Source: Nonomuraea harbinensis (lineage in GTDB: Bacteria; Actinomycetota; Actinomycetes; Streptosporangiales; Streptosporangiaceae). From it: a stretch of DNA of 64,000 nt. The stretch is from the NCBI RefSeq assembly GCF_019396385.1, contig NZ_JAHKRN010000001.1, positions 186,001-250,000 of the forward strand. Reading direction: 5' to 3'. Positions 59,921 through 64,000 of this stretch are shown one piece after another; the stretch's first letter is position 1, and every line of letters starts with the position of its first letter. The notes beneath the pieces are model-generated. The model was not told the DNA's origin. It was given only the letters and a program-made list of their open reading frames with translations, and ran no database searches. Position numbers and translations under genes: made by a program.

Positions 59921-60774
59921 CGCTCGTCTACGCGGGGCTGTCGCTGGGAGCCGTGTACGCGCTCGTGGCCATCGGTTACAACATCGTCTACGTGGCCTCG
60001 CGGTCGTTTAACTTCGCGCAGGCCCAGCTGATGATGATCGGCGCCTTCGTCGCCTACGCCGGCCACGTCACGTTCGGGCTCCCGGCGCCGGCCGTCATCC
60101 TCCTGACGATGGCCGTGGTCATGCTCATCGCCGCCGTCCTGGAGCGCGTCGCCGTCCGGCCCGTCGCGGACCACCAGACCCAGCTGATCACCACGCTCGG
60201 GTTCGGCACGGTCCTGACGGGCCTGGCCCAGCTCATCTGGGGCACCCAGCCGCTGGAGGTGCCGTTCATCGGCTCCAAGGAGGCGATCACGCTCGCCGGC
60301 GGCCGGGTGTACACCTTCGAGCTCGGCCTGATCGCCATGGCCGTGCTGCTCGTGGTGGGCATCCACCTCTACACCCGCAGGCGGCTCAACGGCCTCGCCG
60401 TGGTGGCCATGTCGCAGGACGCCGAGGCGGCCGTGCTGCGCGGGGTCAACGTGCGCACGCTGGCCTTCGCCGCGTTCGCCGTCACCGGGCTGCTCGCCGG
60501 GCTGATGGGCTTCTTCATCGGCCCCAAGACGTTCGCCGTCGCGACGCTCGGCTCGGCGCTGGCCCTGAAGGGCTTCGTGGCGCTGGCGATCGGCGGCTTC
60601 GGCAGCTTCTACGGCGGGCTGGCCGGCGGCTTCACCGTCGGGCTGGTGGAGGAGCACGCGGCCCGCTACCTCGGCTCGGAGTTCAGCAACCTGAGCGTCT
60701 TCGCGATCCTCCTGCTGGTGCTGATGATCCGGCCCACGGGTCTGTTCGGCAAGGTCCAGGAACGGGTGGTTTGA
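59917..60774 (+). CDS. livH: Branched-chain amino acid-type ABC permease LivH
   Basis: A 285-residue LivH permease with about eight hydrophobic segments. YAGLSLGAVYALVAIGYNIVY opens the protein, and GFVALAIGGFGSFYGGLAGG near residue 230 is the typical conserved loop. The GTG at 59917 overlaps the binding-protein stop. The last codon and stop are formed at the boundary of an insertion element: codon 285 is GTT, and TGA at 60772-60774 comes from the element's terminal TTGAC. Without the element the end would read GTG TGA, giving the same protein. Confidence 0.9.
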   Translation: MTLVYAGLSLGAVYALVAIGYNIVYVASRSFNFAQAQLMMIGAFVAYAGHVTFGLPAPAVILLTMAVVMLIAAVLERVAVRPVADHQTQLITTLGFGTVLTGLAQLIWGTQPLEVPFIGSKEAITLAGGRVYTFELGLIAMAVLLVVGIHLYTRRRLNGLAVVAMSQDAEAAVLRGVNVRTLAFAAFAVTGLLAGLMGFFIGPKTFAVATLGSALALKGFVALAIGGFGSFYGGLAGGFTVGLVEEHAARYLGSEFSNLSVFAILLLVLMIRPTGLFGKVQERVV

Positions 60775-60890
60775 CATCCTCCCCTGCGAAGGCAGGGGAT
60801 TCCAACGCGTCTCACACGGAGAGGAGGACAGGTTGAGGTTCGCGGTGCTCCGGCCCGGCAACCCGTGGCCCTTCCCGCGCGGACACGGCA
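60771..60890 (-). ncRNA. Candidate reRNA (omega RNA) of the TnpB element
   Basis: TnpB nucleases use a guide RNA whose scaffold comes from the 3' end of tnpB and the right end of the element. Here that is the minus strand from about 60890 to 60771, ending in the hairpin TCCCCTGC/GCAGGGGA. The guide would continue into the 3' part of livH in antisense. The left limit is a guess based on the family, and no RNA evidence exists. Confidence 0.3.
60780..60799. repeat. Right-end hairpin of the IS200/IS605-type element
   Basis: TCCCCTGC (60780-60787) pairs with GCAGGGGA (60792-60799) around a 4-base loop. Sub-terminal hairpins of this type at both ends are recognised by the TnpA transposase of related full elements. 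Confidence 0.75.
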
Positions 60891-62002
60891 TGCCCTGCCG
60901 CGTATGCGATGTTCCTGGCCGCGTTCACATCGGCGTTGCCGGCGTATCCGCAGGACCGGCACCGGTAACGCGCTTGGCTCTCACGCGCTATCCGGTCCAC
61001 GATCCCGCACGCCGAGCACCGCTGACTCGTGTACACGGGATTGACCCTCACCACCCGCCCGGGCGCCTTGTCCTCCAGGCGTCGGACGAGACCGCCCCAT
61101 CCGGCGGCGAGAATGCCCCGGTTCAGCCCCGCCTTGGCACGCACCTTCCGGCCCGGCGCCTCGACGGTGCCACGTGCCGACCGGGTCATGGCGCGGATCT
61201 GCAGGTCTTCGACGGCGATCACGTCGAACCGCTGGGCGAGGTCAGTACTGATCTTCTCCACCCAGTCCTTGCGCCGGTCGCTCTCGCGTGCCTTCAGCCG
61301 GGCGATGGCGGCCTTGACCTTGGCGCGCCGGTTCGATCCGCGCGTGGCCCTGGCGAGCTTGCGCAACAGCCGCCGCAGTCGCGCCTTCTCCGTGTCGTGC
61401 AGCCCGGGGGCGTGCAGCATCTCGCCGGTGGACAGGGCCGCCGAGACCGCGACGCCACGGTCGACACCGACCACCTCTCCCAGGCCCGGCGCGGGGACGG
61501 GTTCGGGGATCGCGGCGAACGCGATATGCCAGCGCCCGGCTCGGTCGCGGGTGACGCGGTACGACCTCACCCCCTCGGGGACGGCGCGGGACCAGCGGAA
61601 CCGCACCCAGCCCACCTTCGGGACCCTCACCTCGCCCACGTGCCGCGACAGGCGGCGCACGTCACCCGCCTTGGCGGCGACGATCCGGAACCCCTCACCC
61701 CGCCCCTGCTTGCGCCACGCCGGACGACGGTGGCTGCCGCCGAAGAAGGTGCTCATGGCCTGCGCGAAGTCCTTGAGCGCCTGCTGCTGGACGATGATCG
61801 ACCCCGCCCGCAACCACGCGGACTCCGCCCGCGCCTCGGTCAACTGACGGCGCTGCTCGGCGAACCCTGGCGCGGACTTACGGCCCGGCTTCCAGCAGGC
61901 GTGCTGCTCAACCGCGAGATTCCACACATACCGGGCGTGCCCGCAGTGCTCCAGCAGCGCCTGCTCCTGGGCGGGCGAAGGCTGGAGCCGGTAGCGGGAC
62001 AC
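60812..62002 (-). CDS. tnpB: TnpB RNA-guided nuclease (IS200/IS605 OrfB)
   Basis: A 396-residue TnpB. The N-terminal part has the family helix-turn-helix-like YRLQPSPAQEQALLEHCGHA. The RuvC-like active site is complete: Asp181 in VGVDRG, Glu265 in AVEDL and Asp358 in NADVNAARN. The zinc-finger cysteines are Cys329, 332, 348 and 351. The start is taken at GTG 62002; GTG 62026 adds 8 residues. An open frame continues upstream into the antisense of the transporter gene and is not coding. TnpB proteins cut DNA next to a short TAM using a guide RNA and help to keep the element; without TnpA here, movement needs a transposase in trans. Confidence 0.92.
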   Translation of the reverse strand: MSRYRLQPSPAQEQALLEHCGHARYVWNLAVEQHACWKPGRKSAPGFAEQRRQLTEARAESAWLRAGSIIVQQQALKDFAQAMSTFFGGSHRRPAWRKQGRGEGFRIVAAKAGDVRRLSRHVGEVRVPKVGWVRFRWSRAVPEGVRSYRVTRDRAGRWHIAFAAIPEPVPAPGLGEVVGVDRGVAVSAALSTGEMLHAPGLHDTEKARLRRLLRKLARATRGSNRRAKVKAAIARLKARESDRRKDWVEKISTDLAQRFDVIAVEDLQIRAMTRSARGTVEAPGRKVRAKAGLNRGILAAGWGGLVRRLEDKAPGRVVRVNPVYTSQRCSACGIVDRIARESQARYRCRSCGYAGNADVNAARNIAYAAGHAVSAREGPRVAGPEHREPQPVLLSV

Positions 62003-62073
62003 GCCGATCAAACTACCGATCAGCACCGACAGAATTCCGGGAGACAGAAGTGTCCGACCGTTCCGCGTTTCCT

Positions 62074-62093
62074 CCCCGCCCTGCGGGATGGGG
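62074..62093. repeat. Left-end hairpin of the IS200/IS605-type element
   Basis: CCCCGCCC (62074-62081) can pair with GGG..GGGG (62085-62093) with a small bulge. It lies between the tnpB start and the downstream boundary of the element. Confidence 0.6.
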
Positions 62094-62122
62094 CGTCCAC
62101 GCTGTGAGTGCGTGGTGACGAG

Positions 62123-63931
62123 ATGAAGGCGTGGGCAGCCCTCCGGGCGGTGCCGTCGTGGGTGTACCCGGCGCTGCTGGGCGCTCTGCTGCTGGCGCTG
62201 CCGTTCCTGGGCGCGGACTACGGGCTCACCCGGCAGGTGGAGCTGACGCTCATCATGGCGCTCATCGTCAGCGGCCTGAACCTGTCGCTCGGGTACGCGG
62301 GCCAGCTCGCCATCGGTCAGGTGGCCATGTACGCGGCCGGCGCCTACACGGCGGCGATCATCTCCAAGGCCGGGACCACCGACCTGCTGGTCCACCTGCT
62401 CGTGGCGGGGCTGGCGGCGCTGGTCGTCGGCATCCTCACCGGCATCCCCGGGCTCCGGCTGGGCTCCTGGTCGCTGGCCATGACCTCGTTCTTCCTGGTG
62501 CTGCTGGTGCCCGACGTGGTGACGATCCTGGAGGAGCACACCGGCGGCGCGCACGGCCTCTCCGGCATCCCGCCCGCGACGCTGTTCGGCTACCAGCTCG
62601 GGCCCGAGCAGTTCTACTTCTGCGTGGTCGCGGTCACGATCCTGTGGTTCGCGGCGTTCCGCAACATCGTGGCCTCCCGGCACGGGATCGCCTTCCAGGT
62701 GCTCAAGCAGAGCCCGGTGCTGGCGTCGTCGGTCGGCATGTCCGTCTTCCGCACCAAGCTGGCCGGGTACGCGATCGGCGCCGTCCCGGCCGGGCTCGCG
62801 GGCGCGCTCTTCGCCAACCTGGACCTGTTCGTCTCGCTGGACGCCTTCAGCTTCCACGTCGCGACCGGCGCGCTGGCCGCCTCCATCCTGGGCGGCTCGG
62901 TCAGCGTGTACGGGGCGCTGCTCGGCGCGGGAGTCGTGGAGTACGGCAACTCCCAGTCGAGCAGCTTCCAGGAGTACTCGCTGGTCTTCTTCGGCCTGTT
63001 CCTCCTGATCGGCGGCGTGCTGATGAGCGGCGGCGTGGCCGGCGCGGCACGCAAGCTGGCCGCCCGCCTCGACCGGGCCGCCGGCGTGCTGCCCGGTGCG
63101 AAGAGCGGCACGGAGACGGAGATCGCGCCCATCACCGGCGGCACGATGGAGGTCACCGGCGTGGCCAAGGCCTTCGGCGGCAACCAGGCGCTCACGAACG
63201 CGGCGCTGCGTGCCGAACCCGGCCGGGTCACGGCCCTGATCGGCCCTAACGGCTCCGGCAAGACCACGCTGCTCAACCTCGTCTGCGGCTACTACCGCAG
63301 GGACGCGGGCACGATCACGCTGGACGGCAAGGAGATCGGCACGGCGGCGACGCACGCCATCGCCAGGCTGGGCGTGGCGCGGACGTTCCAGACCCCGCTG
63401 ATCCCGCCCGGCATCACCGTCAGGGACGTCGTGGCCTCCGGCCGCTACACCGCCGAGCCCGCCTCGTTCGGCGGCGCGATCCTGCGCACCCGCCGCTTCC
63501 GCCGGGTCCAGCGGCGCGACCGTGAGCGGGCCGGCCAGGCCCTCGCGCTCGTCGGGCTGGACCACCTGGCCGACACCGAGGCGGCCACGCTGCCGCTCGG
63601 CATGCGCAGGCTGCTGGAGGTCGCGCGGGCGCTGGTCGCCGAGCCCAAGGTGCTGCTGCTCGACGAGGTGGCCTCCGGGCTGGACGAGGCCGAGGTGGAG
63701 ACCCTGGCCGCGCTCATCCGCCGGATCCGCGACGCGGGCTGCACGGTCATCCTGGTCGAGCACAACTTCGGCCTGGTGCTGTCGCTGGCCGACGAGATCG
63801 TGGTGCTGGCCCGCGGCTCCGTGCTCGCCTCCGGCACCCCGGCCGAGATCGAGGCCGACCCGCGGGTGCGCGACGAGTACCTCGGCGTGACCGACGACTC
63901 GGTCACCACCGGCAAGGAGGGACACGCATGA
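62123..63931 (+). CDS. Fused LivM permease and LivG-type ATPase
   Basis: A 602-residue fusion. Residues about 1-330 are a LivM permease with eight or more hydrophobic segments (LGYAGQLAIGQVAMYAAGAYTAA is the typical conserved loop). Residues about 350-600 are an ATPase: Walker A GPNGSGKTT, Walker B VLLLDEVASGLD and the H-loop VEHNFGLVL. The signature is degenerate (LPLGMRRLLEVARAL instead of LSYGQQR). Two starts are possible: GTG 62108, just after the original livH stop, and ATG 62123, which I prefer. The insertion element now separates it from livH. The stop overlaps the next start (ATGA). Confidence 0.88.
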   Translation: MKAWAALRAVPSWVYPALLGALLLALPFLGADYGLTRQVELTLIMALIVSGLNLSLGYAGQLAIGQVAMYAAGAYTAAIISKAGTTDLLVHLLVAGLAALVVGILTGIPGLRLGSWSLAMTSFFLVLLVPDVVTILEEHTGGAHGLSGIPPATLFGYQLGPEQFYFCVVAVTILWFAAFRNIVASRHGIAFQVLKQSPVLASSVGMSVFRTKLAGYAIGAVPAGLAGALFANLDLFVSLDAFSFHVATGALAASILGGSVSVYGALLGAGVVEYGNSQSSSFQEYSLVFFGLFLLIGGVLMSGGVAGAARKLAARLDRAAGVLPGAKSGTETEIAPITGGTMEVTGVAKAFGGNQALTNAALRAEPGRVTALIGPNGSGKTTLLNLVCGYYRRDAGTITLDGKEIGTAATHAIARLGVARTFQTPLIPPGITVRDVVASGRYTAEPASFGGAILRTRRFRRVQRRDRERAGQALALVGLDHLADTEAATLPLGMRRLLEVARALVAEPKVLLLDEVASGLDEAEVETLAALIRRIRDAGCTVILVEHNFGLVLSLADEIVVLARGSVLASGTPAEIEADPRVRDEYLGVTDDSVTTGKEGHA

Positions 63932-64000
63932 GCGACGCCCTGCTGACCGTAGCCAACCTCGCCACCGGCTACGGCGACCTGCGCGCGGTCTGGGACGTCT
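63928..64000 (+). CDS. livF: LivF-type ABC ATPase, N-terminal fragment
   Basis: The first 24 codons of a gene cut off by the window edge. The product starts MSDALLTVANLATGYGDLRA, the usual opening of a LivF ATPase, and it overlaps the stop of the fused LivMG gene by 4 bases, as expected for the second ATPase of a branched-chain amino acid-type importer. Nucleotide-binding motifs lie beyond the edge. Confidence 0.75.
   Translation, partial: MSDALLTVANLATGYGDLRAVWDV

Larger units (their letters stand above)
60771..62103 (-). mobile_element. IS200/IS605-type element carrying only tnpB
   Basis: About 1.33 kb inserted between livH and the next permease gene. It holds one gene, tnpB, on the minus strand, and no tnpA. 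The right end (plus coordinate 60771) reads TTGAC then an 8-bp hairpin at 60780-60799; the left end (near 62103) has a CCCC/GGGG hairpin at 62074-62093. Joining 60770 to 62104 restores a sensible livH end, which fixes the boundaries within a few bases. There is no target duplication, as expected for this superfamily. Immediately 5' of the left end, on the minus strand, is CTCAC, a candidate target/TAM. Confidence 0.8.

Noticed and set aside
62030..63925. Upstream extension of the tnpB frame to over 1000 codons on the minus strand
   Set aside because: It crosses the element's left end and is antisense to the LivMG gene. TnpB family length fits a start near 62002.

Overview
The window is 64 kb of very GC-rich DNA with the codon use, start-codon mix (many GTG) and gene families of a filamentous actinomycete. 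A Streptosporangiales member (Nonomuraea-like) is my guess from overall style, and no rRNA marker is present to confirm it. There are about 62 protein genes and no rRNA, convincing tRNA or CRISPR array. No gene-free stretch exceeds 300 bases.

Layout. 0-8.4 kb holds housekeeping and regulatory genes: a partial NAD-dependent epimerase, an AI-2E-family membrane protein, a PucR regulator next to a D-amino-acid dehydrogenase-like flavoprotein, a secreted C39-like peptidase and a Ser/Thr protein kinase. 8.5-12.6 kb is a three-gene ABC importer of the ferric/phosphonate type. 12.7-16.6 kb is a P450 system: ferredoxin reductase divergent from P450, SDR, small ferredoxin and a SnoaL-like protein. 16.6-21.5 kb holds small stress-type proteins (DUF488, DoxX, CsbD) and a 1146-residue ATPase.

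21.6-34.6 kb and 41.9-63.9 kb form a large CoA-ester catabolic region. It has a GntR regulator, three hotdog (MaoC-like) hydratases, five acyl-CoA dehydrogenases, five crotonase-family enzymes, an SDR, a CaiB-type CoA-transferase, an amidohydrolase, a luciferase-like monooxygenase, three AMP-forming acyl-CoA ligases, a FadR-type regulator, a sulfonate/nitrate-type importer and a branched-chain-amino-acid-type importer. Together they look like uptake, CoA activation and beta-oxidation-like degradation of an unidentified, perhaps cyclic, carboxylic acid. Between the two parts (34.6-41.9 kb) lie small membrane and TPR genes (one frameshifted), a TetR/FAD-monooxygenase pair, an OmpA-like lipoprotein and an ECF sigma/putative anti-sigma module.

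The most notable observations are four. (1) A short AT-rich palindromic motif (about ATCWTWNNAAWGAT) recurs in the promoters of the catabolic operons. (2) A 968-residue protein of no family I recognise carries the signature residues of a PLP-dependent fold-type-I core. (3) A TnpB-only IS200/IS605-type element sits exactly at the livH stop codon, and its end replaces the codon without changing the protein. (4) A 1-nt frameshift in a membrane-protein gene produces a false fusion with a downstream TPR gene.
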